From: Paenibacillus sp. YPG26
GTDB lineage: Bacteria; Bacillota; Bacilli; Paenibacillales; Paenibacillaceae
Direction of reading: 5' to 3'
NCBI RefSeq assembly: GCF_023704175.1
Contig: NZ_CP084530.1
Coordinates: 2,006,001 to 2,070,000 of the forward strand
Length of the DNA stretch: 64,000 nucleotides
Shown: positions 52,516 through 61,058 of the stretch, one piece after another
Position numbering within the stretch: the stretch's first letter is position 1
Layout: each line of letters begins with the position of its first letter
Made by a program: the position numbers and the translations under genes
Notes under the pieces: model-generated
Seen by the model: only the letters and a program-made list of their open reading frames with translations
Databases searched by the model: none
Told to the model about the DNA's origin: nothing

Positions 52516-52890
52516 CTATTTCACCTTTAAATGTAGATTAGGGGAGGTACTGTATACGGGTGAAGTCGATCTTATCTCCGATGCATCGTTGTTCCCCAGG
52601 ACCGAATCCGTGACTTGATGGATGACTTCCCCCACATCATGAGCCGTCTCCAGCAGAGGATCAACCGCATTTATCTTCCCCTTCACATCGGCTGTAATTT
52701 TATTGGCATTGCGAATGAGGTGTTTGGCCTCTTCAGACAATCCGCCCAGTGTCCCCCTTACTTCAGCCAAGGTTTTATCCACTTCACCCAGGGTACCCAT
52801 TGTCTTCTTCAATGTCTTGATCAAATATACATTAAGCGCTATAAATCCAACTGCAGCCCCGGCCACGCTATGTTTTATTTTGATTTCCAT
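52516..52890 (-). CDS. DUF948-like small membrane protein (YtxG-like)
   Basis: A 124-aa protein with one N-terminal hydrophobic helix (about 8-26) and an amphipathic helical region with heptad-like spacing (LGEVDKTLAEVRGTLGGLSEEAKHLI), then a polar tail. This is the pattern of DUF948/YtxG proteins, which are linked to general stress in Bacillus. AAGGAAGGAG precedes the ATG on the minus strand. It has no operon partner here. Confidence 0.65.
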   Translation of the reverse strand: MEIKIKHSVAGAAVGFIALNVYLIKTLKKTMGTLGEVDKTLAEVRGTLGGLSEEAKHLIRNANKITADVKGKINAVDPLLETAHDVGEVIHQVTDSVLGNNDASEIRSTSPVYSTSPNLHLKVK

Positions 52891-53114
52891 AAGTCAGCTC
52901 TCCTTCCTTATTTCACACTTTATGTTCGAAGAAGCCGCCTCATTCCATATGCAGAAAGAGATTCCGATGGGAAGAAATAGTCTGCTGAGCCATATAGAAC
53001 AAAAACATACACCGATATATTTAAAAAAAACGCGCTAAGCACGGATTTCAAAAGGTATATGTTCTTGTCCTCTTACAATAACCCGTTCACTTCCAGTCTT
53101 TCTTTAACACCTAC

Positions 53115-53400
53115 AAACATTGCATCTCACATCTTACTCTCTCAAAGCATAAATCAGTAAGATCACCTTCATGAATCCAGAAATAAATCCTACCTACATC
53201 TCCCCACACATGTGTGAGGATCATTATAAAAGTCATCGTCCTCATACATAGGTTTTCCAGCATAGAAAAAAGACAGTAACCCACTCTTAGGAAGAGAAAT
53301 ATTTACTGGACAATCTGCCAGGTTAATTTGAGCAATAAAAGTCATATCATAGTCTTTCCATAATGGCCATTCCATATCATCAGGAAGATCAGGAAACTAT
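53115..53400 (-). pseudogene. DUF1963/YwqG-like gene remnant with a frameshift
   Basis: The frame at 53190-53399 reads FPDLPDDMEWPLWKDYD, then MTFIAQINLADC and LPKSGLLSFFYAG, the core pattern of DUF1963 (YwqG) proteins. It stops at 53190 after VGRCR. A shifted frame continues RIYFWIHEGDLTDL, as expected for the next part of the domain. Both ends of the gene are missing: normal members have ~250 aa. Confidence 0.6.
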
Positions 53401-53431
53401 CGTTCCTCGTTAGCTGAATAGAAAGATAGTC

Positions 53432-53989
53432 TCATTTAGTAACCTTCCCTGCATTCAACCTTTTACCGAACCGCCAAGTCACTAACGCACTCCAAGCGTA
53501 AAGAATTGCACTAAAATAGAACAGAACGTTAATTGTTAGCCAGTCAATTAAGTACCCTCCAATAATTACGGCGAATCCCGACGCTACTGAGGTCCAAAAA
53601 TGAAACTCCCCAATCACCGCCCCTCGCTTACCTTGCGTTGTATGATCGGCGATGAGTAGACGTTCACTCATTTTTTGCATCGAATTGCACACACCCATCA
53701 ACAGTTGCAGTATCAATACCCACAAATAGCTTCCTACCCATGGAAACGCGAGCATCGCAACCATCATACCGAGAGAGCTCCATGTCAGCATCTGAACACC
53801 GTTTCGATCAAGCTGCGGGGCCAGCCACTGAGAAATAGCAGCAGAACTGATCGTAAATACTGCGAATGCGAGTCCATACTTCGAAAAAGTGTTACCCAGA
53901 TTTTTAAGGAACAACAAGTAATACGGAAATATCATCCCTGCAGCCAACGTCACAATGCTCTGAGAGCTAATGAGCCATCTTGCGTTCAT
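53432..53989 (-). CDS. Half-size MFS transporter (six helices)
   Basis: A 185-aa protein with six hydrophobic segments, equal to one half of a major facilitator: LISSQSIVTLAAGMIFPYYLL, KYGLAFAVFTISSAAISQWLAP, LMGVCNSMQKMSERLLIAD, and FHFWTSVASGFAVIIGGYLID. The frame is intact and ends with a normal basic tail. It could be a half transporter that dimerises or the C-terminal part of a former full gene. The next gene upstream on the same strand is the FAD oxidase, six bases away, so they are probably co-transcribed. Confidence 0.7.
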   Translation of the reverse strand: MNARWLISSQSIVTLAAGMIFPYYLLFLKNLGNTFSKYGLAFAVFTISSAAISQWLAPQLDRNGVQMLTWSSLGMMVAMLAFPWVGSYLWVLILQLLMGVCNSMQKMSERLLIADHTTQGKRGAVIGEFHFWTSVASGFAVIIGGYLIDWLTINVLFYFSAILYAWSALVTWRFGKRLNAGKVTK

Positions 53990-53995
53990 GTTCCC

Positions 53996-55429
53996 CTAAT
54001 CCCCTTTATAGTCCATATAGAAATAGTTCATAAACAAATGGTCTGGATCGTATTGCTCCTTCTTTTGAAAGAACTCCGAGTATTTAGGATATGCCGACTG
54101 GAACTGATCAAGCCTTGGATAAGCAATATACGGCAAATAGTAAGTCCCATTATGCTCAATAACACGATCGAGTACCTTTTGAATGCCTTTTCGAACTTTA
54201 TTCTGCCCTTGCTCAGATAGGGGGACATTAAACAAACAAACAAGTGCGAACATATCATCCTTAGCATATGAAAGTGTCGATTCCTCATCGTGATTAACAT
54301 AGCGCACCGTGATGTTGAGTAAATTTAAATTCTCTGCCTTTAACACAGTCCTGAAATCGTCCACAAACCCTTCAAACTCCTGAACGGGTATAAAGTATTC
54401 CTGTAAAACGTCATTGCTTCCCGCTTCACGGAATTCCATAAACTCAGACTCCGATCGCATTGCGTTGTTCCTCGTAATAAGCTTTCCTTCCTGGCCTTCA
54501 AAATGTGATTTTTGCATACTCCAAAGCGCATTTTTTCCCCATCCGAAGCTGCGGCTTAAATTGAACATCAGCTTGGTTGGAATCACACCCTCTTCACGAG
54601 TTTTCAACTGGTCATTACCCTTCAAAGGAGCATTCCGTTCTAACACATAATTGATTGCATACATCTCTTTTAGAAAACTCTCCGGCGCCACTGAAATCCG
54701 CGCAATGTGCATATGAATATCAGGGTCAGCCTTTACTTGCTCTTTAAAATATGTACTGTATGAGCTAACGTCCATTTCGTCGATCGCGAGTTTATACATT
54801 TCGTTATCTGTCAATTTAAGTGTCACATCGAGAATAATCCCTAACAGCCCGTAACCACCGATAACAAGGGGAAAGAGTTCCTTATTTTCAGTACGGCTAA
54901 CGTTAAGGATACGACCATCTGCTGTAAGCAACCGAAACGATTCAACGCTTTTAATTAATGAACCATTGTGGATATCACGTCCGTGAGCATTAACGCTAAT
55001 CGAACCACCTATTGTGAAAATATTTTGCGATTGCATCGTCTTCACGGCCAGACCAAAGGGGTTGATGTAATCCTGTACATCCTTCCATGTAGCACCGGCT
55101 TGGATGCGAATTATTTTTTTCATTGGGTCGAACGACAATATGCGGTTATAGGACCTCATATCGACAACGATGCTATCCTTGTAATACGTGTGTCCACCCT
55201 GACTATGCCTTTGCCCCGCGATTGAAACAGTAAGATGCTTCTTTCGTGCTTCCTGTAATATTTCTTGTAACTGCTGCTCTTCACGTCCTTGGGCAACCCG
55301 GGTTACTTTAACCGGACGCAGTCTGCTATAGTCGGAGATAAGGTATGGGTCCTGATCGATGGTGTTGTTTTGAAAATAATTTACTAGGCAAAGAACGGTG
55401 AGAAGGAGGAGAACAATCCTTTTCTTCAT
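53996..55429 (-). CDS. FAD-linked oxidase, GlcD / aldonolactone oxidase-like, with N-terminal anchor
   Basis: A 477-aa flavoprotein of the vanillyl-alcohol oxidase superfamily. A short hydrophobic N-terminus (RIVLLLLTVLCLVNYF) acts as a signal or anchor, so the enzyme likely faces outward. The FAD-binding PCMH domain shows LTVSIAGQRHSQGGHTYY near 68 and IFTIGGSISVNAHGRD near 132; the C-terminal domain ends HLFMNYFYMDY, with DPDHLF as in lactone oxidases. Substrate may be a sugar lactone or alditol. I start at ATG 55429; GGAGGTACTT just precedes it, and the first in-frame ATG is inside that site. Confidence 0.8.
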   Translation of the reverse strand: MKKRIVLLLLTVLCLVNYFQNNTIDQDPYLISDYSRLRPVKVTRVAQGREEQQLQEILQEARKKHLTVSIAGQRHSQGGHTYYKDSIVVDMRSYNRILSFDPMKKIIRIQAGATWKDVQDYINPFGLAVKTMQSQNIFTIGGSISVNAHGRDIHNGSLIKSVESFRLLTADGRILNVSRTENKELFPLVIGGYGLLGIILDVTLKLTDNEMYKLAIDEMDVSSYSTYFKEQVKADPDIHMHIARISVAPESFLKEMYAINYVLERNAPLKGNDQLKTREEGVIPTKLMFNLSRSFGWGKNALWSMQKSHFEGQEGKLITRNNAMRSESEFMEFREAGSNDVLQEYFIPVQEFEGFVDDFRTVLKAENLNLLNITVRYVNHDEESTLSYAKDDMFALVCLFNVPLSEQGQNKVRKGIQKVLDRVIEHNGTYYLPYIAYPRLDQFQSAYPKYSEFFQKKEQYDPDHLFMNYFYMDYKGD

Positions 55430-55444
55430 AAGTACCTCCATTGG

Positions 55445-55666
55445 TTATGAAACTATCAAAGCGATGGATTGGTTTAACTGCTGTGCTCTCGTTCCGAGAT
55501 AGCTTAATTCGACTTTTTGATTTATTCTTAAATAAATACCGAATTCCTTGCTTGTTTCAAAGTAAGTGTCATATATCCACTCATCTACACTAATCCATTC
55601 TATTATCAGAGGATTTCCATTTCTGATTGTTTTCCGCTCGATATATACATGAATGTTGGTCCCCAA
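55445..55666 (-). CDS. Short protein, probably a truncated gene
   Basis: A 73-aa product starting GTNIHVYIERKT and WISVDEWIYD. This opening resembles a family of longer hypothetical proteins beginning MGTDIHxxxE, so the rest (from about residue 35) may be out of frame or lost. GGGGGAGGG lies 7 nt before the TTG start. No function can be given. Confidence 0.4.
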   Translation of the reverse strand: MGTNIHVYIERKTIRNGNPLIIEWISVDEWIYDTYFETSKEFGIYLRINQKVELSYLGTRAQQLNQSIALIVS

Positions 55667-55726
55667 TTGGTTTCCCTCCCCCTCATTAATGAAGTTCTAC
55701 TACAGTTAATCACTACTAAATCTTAG

Positions 55727-55765
55727 CACAAATTGGAGGTATCCTGCCCGTTACTCCAATGATAA
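55727..55765 (+). repeat. 39-bp imperfect direct repeat, right copy
   Basis: See the left copy at 47992-48030; 32 of 39 positions match. The 7.7 kb between the two copies holds mostly accessory and decayed genes. Confidence 0.6.
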
Positions 55766-55934
55766 TCAATTGGTTGAAGTAACTTTCTTCGTTAGCTTAT
55801 TGCTGAAAAAGCGACTCTGAATGGAGCACAATTCTAGTTCCACAAAAAAGCAAGGACTGACCCTACTCGCTAACAATCCGAGTGGACAGCCCCTGTATTC
55901 CTACCTTTACGGTAGAAGTTTCTGTTCTCCGCTT

Positions 55935-56768
55935 TTAATCTGCTTTCACTCCACTTTGCTGACCTTCATAATATTGCGCGATCTCCACTATTAGAGCACC
56001 CATTCGTTCTTTCTCCGGCACGATAATCCGGCTTATCCCTCGATCTCGAAGCGCTTCAGCCGTTACTTTGCCGACCGCGGCAGCAAGTACATCCTGTTCA
56101 AAGACGGATTTCAGCTCATCTTCATGTCCATGTTCTCTTGCATAATCAAATAAATATCCGACTTGAACTCTTGTCGTGAAGCAGACGGCATCCACTTCCC
56201 GCTGAATCAGTTCGTTCAGAATCGATGCCAGCGTCTCCTGTTCAGGAGCTTGATAGTGATAAGGCAGTATCGCCTGAACATCCATGCCGCCCTTGCTTTT
56301 GATGAACTGATATAACTCCGACGACAACTCGCCGTGAAGCTGAATCCACACCTTCTGATCATTAAAATCAAACACTTCAAGCTTCTCAATCATACTGGCA
56401 ATCGTTCCATCGTCATCACAGACAACCGGATGAATACCAGATTTCTTTAGAAAAGCGTTTGTTTTGTAACCGCGGCAGGCAATCTTGGTTTCTTTCAACC
56501 TCTCTTCGAATTCAGAGACAGCGTTAAGCCTCTCCGCAGCTTGAATCATAGCTTCAAATCCAATCCCTGTCGTGAAAATAAACCAGTCTGCCCCCTGCTG
56601 GATAAAACGCTTTACATCCTCTTCCACTTCAACCGGATCCGAGTACGTTAATCCCTGAAGTGACCGGACAAGTGGGACCCCGCCTCTTCGTTCAATAATT
56701 TCAGCCATTTCTTCGGTCTTTCGCGACCCGGCAATGACTATTCTTCTGTTCTGAAGGTCTTTACTCAT
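55935..56768 (-). CDS. hemD: Uroporphyrinogen-III synthase-like protein
   Basis: A protein of 277 aa with the bilobal HemD pattern: VIAGSRKTEEMAEIIERRGG near 11-30, DWFIFTTGIGFEAMIQ near 62, VWIQLHGELSSELYQ near 142, AVCFTTRVQVGYLFDYA near 192 and AAAVGKVTAEALRDRGI near 225. HemD closes hydroxymethylbilane to uroporphyrinogen III, the precursor of sirohaem needed by NirB. It starts at ATG 56768, overlapping the nirD stop by eight bases. Standalone HemD-like proteins attached to nitrite reductase operons could also have a regulatory role. Confidence 0.85.
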   Translation of the reverse strand: MSKDLQNRRIVIAGSRKTEEMAEIIERRGGVPLVRSLQGLTYSDPVEVEEDVKRFIQQGADWFIFTTGIGFEAMIQAAERLNAVSEFEERLKETKIACRGYKTNAFLKKSGIHPVVCDDDGTIASMIEKLEVFDFNDQKVWIQLHGELSSELYQFIKSKGGMDVQAILPYHYQAPEQETLASILNELIQREVDAVCFTTRVQVGYLFDYAREHGHEDELKSVFEQDVLAAAVGKVTAEALRDRGISRIIVPEKERMGALIVEIAQYYEGQQSGVKAD

Positions 56769-57126
56769 GGAACTCCCCTCCTTCATTCTTAAGTAATCCA
56801 ATTCGCACTTCATCTCCGAGAACATCAACCGGATAAGTTCGAACCTGTCCCGTATCAGGATCAAGCACATGACCATCCGCCAACGAAATTTGCCAGTCAC
56901 AGATCGGGTCGAACAGGACTTGCCCGGATATAATTCCTTCTGCAATGGTGCCTCCGCGTGGCCCAGGGCTTTTATTTTCAAGTGCATAGATTTGTCCATC
57001 CGTTGTCTTGAATACCGCAATCTCTTCCTTACCCAAGCGCACAACCCGTCCCATTCTCTCGGTGAAATCATCTACATGGCCAACCAGGTAATACGTGTAT
57101 TCATTTCTGTTCACTATCGGTTCCAT
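56761..57126 (-). CDS. nirD: Nitrite reductase small subunit
   Basis: A 121-aa Rieske-like subunit: RVVRLGKEEIAVFKTTDGQIYALENKSPGP near 26-55, GQVLFDPICDWQISLADG near 69. The Cys-His pairs of true Rieske proteins are absent, as expected for NirD. It works with NirB in the cytoplasmic NADH-dependent reduction of nitrite to ammonium. It lies 20 bp after nirB on the minus strand. Confidence 0.93.
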   Translation of the reverse strand: MEPIVNRNEYTYYLVGHVDDFTERMGRVVRLGKEEIAVFKTTDGQIYALENKSPGPRGGTIAEGIISGQVLFDPICDWQISLADGHVLDPDTGQVRTYPVDVLGDEVRIGLLKNEGGEFHE

Positions 57127-57146
57127 CTTGCAGCCCCTCTCTGTTA

Positions 57147-59588
57147 CTAGTCCTGTTTCGTAGAGACACTGATCTCTTCAAACATGCGTTCCCTCAAATT
57201 TGAATTATTAAGGATCTCACTCCAAGGTTCCTTCACCTGCGCCAAAGCGAGCTCCATACGCTCAGCCAAAGCCCGGCGGTTATCCAGATCATTGACTACA
57301 GCTTCGGTGACGGATTTAAGTCCCATCCTTTCAATCCATTCCGAGGTCCGCTCCAGATACTTGCCTGTCTCCCGGTAATGCTGCATGAACGCGGAGACAA
57401 TCTCCAGAAGCTCTTCATCTGTTCGCACCTTGCACAGCAGTTCAGCAAGCCGGGCTTTAATCCCGCCATTACCACCAACATAGATCTCCCAAGCGCCCTC
57501 ATTGCCAACGATCCCGATATCCTTGGTTGATGACTCCGCACAGTTACGCGGACAGCCGTTAACAGCAAGCTTGAACTTGGCTGGCATATCTAACCGCTCG
57601 AACTTCTTCTCGAGTATAATTCCCATACCCATTGAATCTTTCGTGCCAAAACGGCAGAACTGTGATCCCACGCAGGTCTTTACCGTACGCAGCGCCTTCG
57701 CATACGCATAACCGGACGGCATGCCAAGGTCTTGCCAGATCTTCGGCAGGTCCTCCTTCTTGACCCCGAGCAGGTCAAGCCGCTGACCACCGGTTACCTT
57801 AACCAGCTTGATGTTGTATTTCACGGCAATATCGGCAATGAGTCTGAGATCCTCCGGTGTGGTTACCCCGCCGTACATCCTCGGCACAACGCCAAATGTT
57901 CCGTCCTTCTGGATGTTCGCATGCATACGTTCATTCACAAAACGTGAGTCCTTCTCGTCCACATGCTCGGCCGGCCAGATCATACCCAGATAGTAGTTCA
58001 GCGCAGGACGGCATTTGGAACAGCCCTCCGGGTTATCCCATTCCAGCGCATACCTTACCTCCTTGGAGGTAATTAGCCCCTTTTCCTTGATCGCCGTGAC
58101 GACCTCATCTCTGCTCAGTGAGGTACAGGAACAGATTGCTTCCTTTTTCGCCGCCGCTGAATCATATTTATCCCCGAGCACATATTGAAGAATTTGTTCT
58201 ACAACAGGCCGGCAGCCTCCACATGAACGCGTTGCACTTGTTGCTACCTTGATCTCATCAACTGTAGTTAATCCTTTTTCGTTAATGGCATCCACAATGT
58301 TCTTCTTCGTTACCCCATTACAACCGCATACGATTTCCTCATCCGCCAGATCTGCGGCTGTATTCGCAGTTTCGACCGAAGCTTGTCCTACAATCGCATT
58401 ATGAATGGCTTCTGTCATTACGGTGCCTGTTCGAATCCACTGCTGCAGCCTGGAGGATTCCTTTCCGTCTCCAACCAGGACACCGCCGACGATCCGTCCG
58501 TTGCGCAGCAGCACTTTTTTGTAAATACGCCGCCAGTCATCATGCACCCGCACAATAGACAGCCCTTCCGCATCCATAAATTCACCAGCGGAGAACACAT
58601 CTACGCCAGATATTTTGAGTTGAGTAGATACCACAGATCCTTCATATGGCTTCGTATCCACTCCACATAGATGCTTAGCAAGAACCGCCCCCTGCTCGAA
58701 TAGCGGAGCTACGAGTCCATAGCTAATACCGCGATGCTCGTTACACTCCCCTACCGCATAGATATTCGGTACTGAAGTACGCATAAAATCATCCACAAGA
58801 ATACCTCGATTAACCTCGATACCGCTCTCCTTGGCTAATGCTGTGTTTGGTCTGATCCCTACCGCCATGACTACGAATTCCGCATCCAGCGTTGTTCCGT
58901 CCGAGAACCGAATACCGCTGACCCGATCATCTCCAAGAAATTCCTCAGTCTGTTTGCCGGTAGCAAATTTCAGACCCTGGCTTTCCAGCTCTGCCTGGAG
59001 CATTAGTGAGGCGGTATGATCGAGTTGACGTTCCATGATCTCTTCGAACAGATGGACCACGGTCACATCCATCCCAAGTTTAAGCAGCCCTTTGGCCGCC
59101 TCGAGTCCTAGCAAGCCACCGCCAATAACAGCAGCCTTCTTGTACTGATCTGCGGCATGCAGCATGTTCTGGCAATCTGCGATATCTCTGAAGCCAACAA
59201 TTCCTTCTTTATCTGCTCCTGGAACAGGTAGTATAAACGGGTTGGAGCCGGTAGCAATGATGAGGGTGTCATAGGGAACCTCCATACCATTGTCTGCCTT
59301 CACGATTTTCTGTTCTGTATCAATATGCGTTACAGTTGTTCCGGTATATAGCTCTATTCCATTCTCTAGATACCAATCCCAGTCGTTCAGAATGATGTCT
59401 TCAACTGCTTTACTCTTCTCTAGCACATACGATAACTGAATACGATTGTAGTTGGGATAAGGCTCGCTTCCAAATACGGTGATCCTGTAGGTGCTCGGCG
59501 CCAATTTTAATATCTGTTCCACCGTGTTAATGCCCGCCATCCCGTTGCCGATTAAGACCAGATGCCGACGTTCTTGTACTTTCACCAT
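57147..59588 (-). CDS. nirB: Nitrite reductase large subunit, NAD(P)H-dependent
   Basis: An 813-aa multi-domain reductase. In order: FAD/NAD-binding domain (LIGNGMAGINTVE near 10; ATGSNPFILPVPG; VIGGGLLGLEAA near 147), a BFD-like [2Fe-2S] domain (CGCNG near 418, CGGCRP near 455), a second one (CSCTS near 484, CSKCRP near 524), and the sirohaem/[4Fe-4S] domain with CVGSQFCRFG near 636 and NGCPRNCAES near 676. All cluster ligands are present. The start ATG 59588 has AGGAGGTTTCTGC; the frame is open to 59654. Six-electron reduction of nitrite to ammonium. Confidence 0.96.
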   Translation of the reverse strand: MVKVQERRHLVLIGNGMAGINTVEQILKLAPSTYRITVFGSEPYPNYNRIQLSYVLEKSKAVEDIILNDWDWYLENGIELYTGTTVTHIDTEQKIVKADNGMEVPYDTLIIATGSNPFILPVPGADKEGIVGFRDIADCQNMLHAADQYKKAAVIGGGLLGLEAAKGLLKLGMDVTVVHLFEEIMERQLDHTASLMLQAELESQGLKFATGKQTEEFLGDDRVSGIRFSDGTTLDAEFVVMAVGIRPNTALAKESGIEVNRGILVDDFMRTSVPNIYAVGECNEHRGISYGLVAPLFEQGAVLAKHLCGVDTKPYEGSVVSTQLKISGVDVFSAGEFMDAEGLSIVRVHDDWRRIYKKVLLRNGRIVGGVLVGDGKESSRLQQWIRTGTVMTEAIHNAIVGQASVETANTAADLADEEIVCGCNGVTKKNIVDAINEKGLTTVDEIKVATSATRSCGGCRPVVEQILQYVLGDKYDSAAAKKEAICSCTSLSRDEVVTAIKEKGLITSKEVRYALEWDNPEGCSKCRPALNYYLGMIWPAEHVDEKDSRFVNERMHANIQKDGTFGVVPRMYGGVTTPEDLRLIADIAVKYNIKLVKVTGGQRLDLLGVKKEDLPKIWQDLGMPSGYAYAKALRTVKTCVGSQFCRFGTKDSMGMGIILEKKFERLDMPAKFKLAVNGCPRNCAESSTKDIGIVGNEGAWEIYVGGNGGIKARLAELLCKVRTDEELLEIVSAFMQHYRETGKYLERTSEWIERMGLKSVTEAVVNDLDNRRALAERMELALAQVKEPWSEILNNSNLRERMFEEISVSTKQD

Positions 59589-60154
59589 GCAGAAACCTCC
59601 TAAATAGATGTACGAATCCATGCAAAAGAGAACTTGTAACCTACTAAACATCATAACTACAGTCGAACCAGTTTTAGCAGATTTTCTCTGTTTCTATCAT
59701 AAGAAAAGAGTGTTGTATACGGAACCCCTTAACTTATTTTTTAACTGAATGCTTCATTTACTGGTAATCTGATGTCTCTCCTAGAGCTTGGCATGAAAAA
59801 AGCAGCTTCTGTTAATCAGAATCAGCTTTGGTTGATTAATTATCTTGTTGTACCCTTTCAACGAATACTTTCAACTTCGGGTATGCTTATCCCGTTGTAC
59901 CCTCCTCTTATTAACTTTGCTCACTAATTTGTCCATATTAATACGGACCGTTGGTATGAATATGCCTAAAAATAAGCTGCCTTTCGGCAGTGTTGATACA
60001 TTTGCTCATCAAAAAGATCAAGCCCCAAGCCTTTCACAAGTTGTTTTCTGAAATTTATGGTTTCGAATCCATAAGAACGATGAATTCCCGGGTCGGCTGT
60101 CGTCTATATAAACGAAGGCATAATGAACACAAACTAATTTTACAAAGAGGTGTT
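59589..60154. other. Intergenic region upstream of nirB
   Basis: About 565 bp. It holds a minus-strand terminator-like hairpin at 59796-59829. I found no clear FNR, TnrA or NreC box. A frame at 59990-60050 reads FHKLFSEIYGFES-like text that may be a gene remnant, too short to name. Confidence 0.4.
59796..59829 (-). terminator. Terminator-like hairpin on the minus strand
   Basis: AAAGCAGCTTCTG and CAGAATCAGCTTT pair imperfectly around TTAAT; read on the minus strand, TTTTTT follows. No minus-strand gene ends here, so it may be a leftover. Confidence 0.45.
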
Positions 60155-60583
60155 ATGAGAATGGCGTTAATCTCCACATTCACGAGCTTCAACCTGCCTG
60201 TGAAAAACGTAGAACAATCGAAAGCATTCTTCACCGGACTCGGATTCGAGCTCAACCCCCAATTCCCCGAGAGCGAGAATTCGGCAGCCTTTGTGATCGG
60301 CGACAACCTGCAGGTCATGCTGATCAGTCATGCATTCTTTAATACGCTTACGGAGAGGGAATCCGTCGATACGAGTAAGTATGCTCAGATGACAATCGCA
60401 TTGGCCTTCGAGAGCCGGGAAAAGGTCAATGAAATCGTGAATACCGCGATCTCCTTGGGCGGGAAATTACACGCTGAACCTGAAGATCATGGGTCCATGT
60501 ATCATTGGGGTTTCGTGGACATGGACGGCCATCTATGGGCTATCAACTGCATGAACATGGATGCGGTACAAGCTCAAGGATAA
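60155..60583 (+). CDS. VOC/glyoxalase family protein
   Basis: A 142-aa protein of the vicinal oxygen chelate fold with two beta-alpha-beta-beta-beta modules: FTSFNLPVKNVEQSKAFFTGLGFELNPQFP near 7-36 and MTIALAFESREKVNEIVNTAISLGGKLHAEPEDHG near 76-110, ending MYHWGFVDMDGHLWAINCM. It fits the PhnB-like/lactoylglutathione lyase-type group often annotated as extradiol dioxygenase. No specific reaction can be assigned. ATG 60155 follows AAAGAGGTGTT. Confidence 0.82.
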   Translation: MRMALISTFTSFNLPVKNVEQSKAFFTGLGFELNPQFPESENSAAFVIGDNLQVMLISHAFFNTLTERESVDTSKYAQMTIALAFESREKVNEIVNTAISLGGKLHAEPEDHGSMYHWGFVDMDGHLWAINCMNMDAVQAQG

Positions 60584-60656
60584 CAGAGAGCACGTTCGTA
60601 CTAGTGTTCTAAAAGAAAGACGCCGTGCATCTTCTCCGGCGTCTTCTTCGCGATGA

Positions 60657-61000
60657 TTAGTTTTGTTCGGTGTACTCATTGAAATTGTCCATAATCGCTT
60701 GCCAGCCTGCTTGCTGGAATTCGACAGGATTTGTGCTTTCCGCGTCGAACGATTCAATGACCTTCGTCTCATTCCCTAGATCGATGAAAGCTATATCCAC
60801 TCTTCTTCCGTCTTCCATGGTGTAGCCAATCGCCTCATGCTGCTTCACGACATCATAGACGCCGCCAAAATCAAAGCCCATGCTTCCATCCGTGTCAGAA
60901 ACATGCCGCCGAGCCGCAGACCGTTCTCGGCTCTCGGCTCATGCCAGTCCTCGGACGCCTTGATTCCATGGGCAATAAGTTATTCACTAAAGCTGAATAT
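60657..61000 (-). pseudogene. SRPBCC (AHSA1/YndB-like) gene remnant with internal frameshift
   Basis: The frame at 60657-60881 reads GFDFGGVYDVVKQHEAIGY, then FIDLGNETKVIESFDAES and GWQAIMDNFNEYTEQN, the second half of AHSA1/START-like proteins. Upstream, a different frame (about 60890-60990) reads ASEDWHEPRAENGLRLGG then MFLTRMEA, the expected preceding part. The frames are joined by a small deletion, and a stop lies near 60980. Confidence 0.65.
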
Positions 61001-61027
61001 TCCTTGAAGCTTCGTATGATGAAATGC

Positions 61028-61055
61028 TGAAAAACCGCCCAGCAAAGGGGCGGTT
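61028..61055 (-). terminator. Terminator of the 61059 gene
   Basis: AACCGCCC/GGGCGGTT perfect 8-bp stem with a short loop. On the minus strand it is followed by TTTTT. Confidence 0.85.
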
Positions 61056-61058
61056 GAT

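Noticed and set aside
56761..57126. NirD as a Rieske iron-sulfur protein
   Set aside because: The Cys-x-His and Cys-x-x-His ligands are missing, which is normal for NirD.
59845..60050. 68-codon plus-strand ORF upstream of the VOC gene
   Set aside because: No ribosome binding site, atypical composition and no domain.
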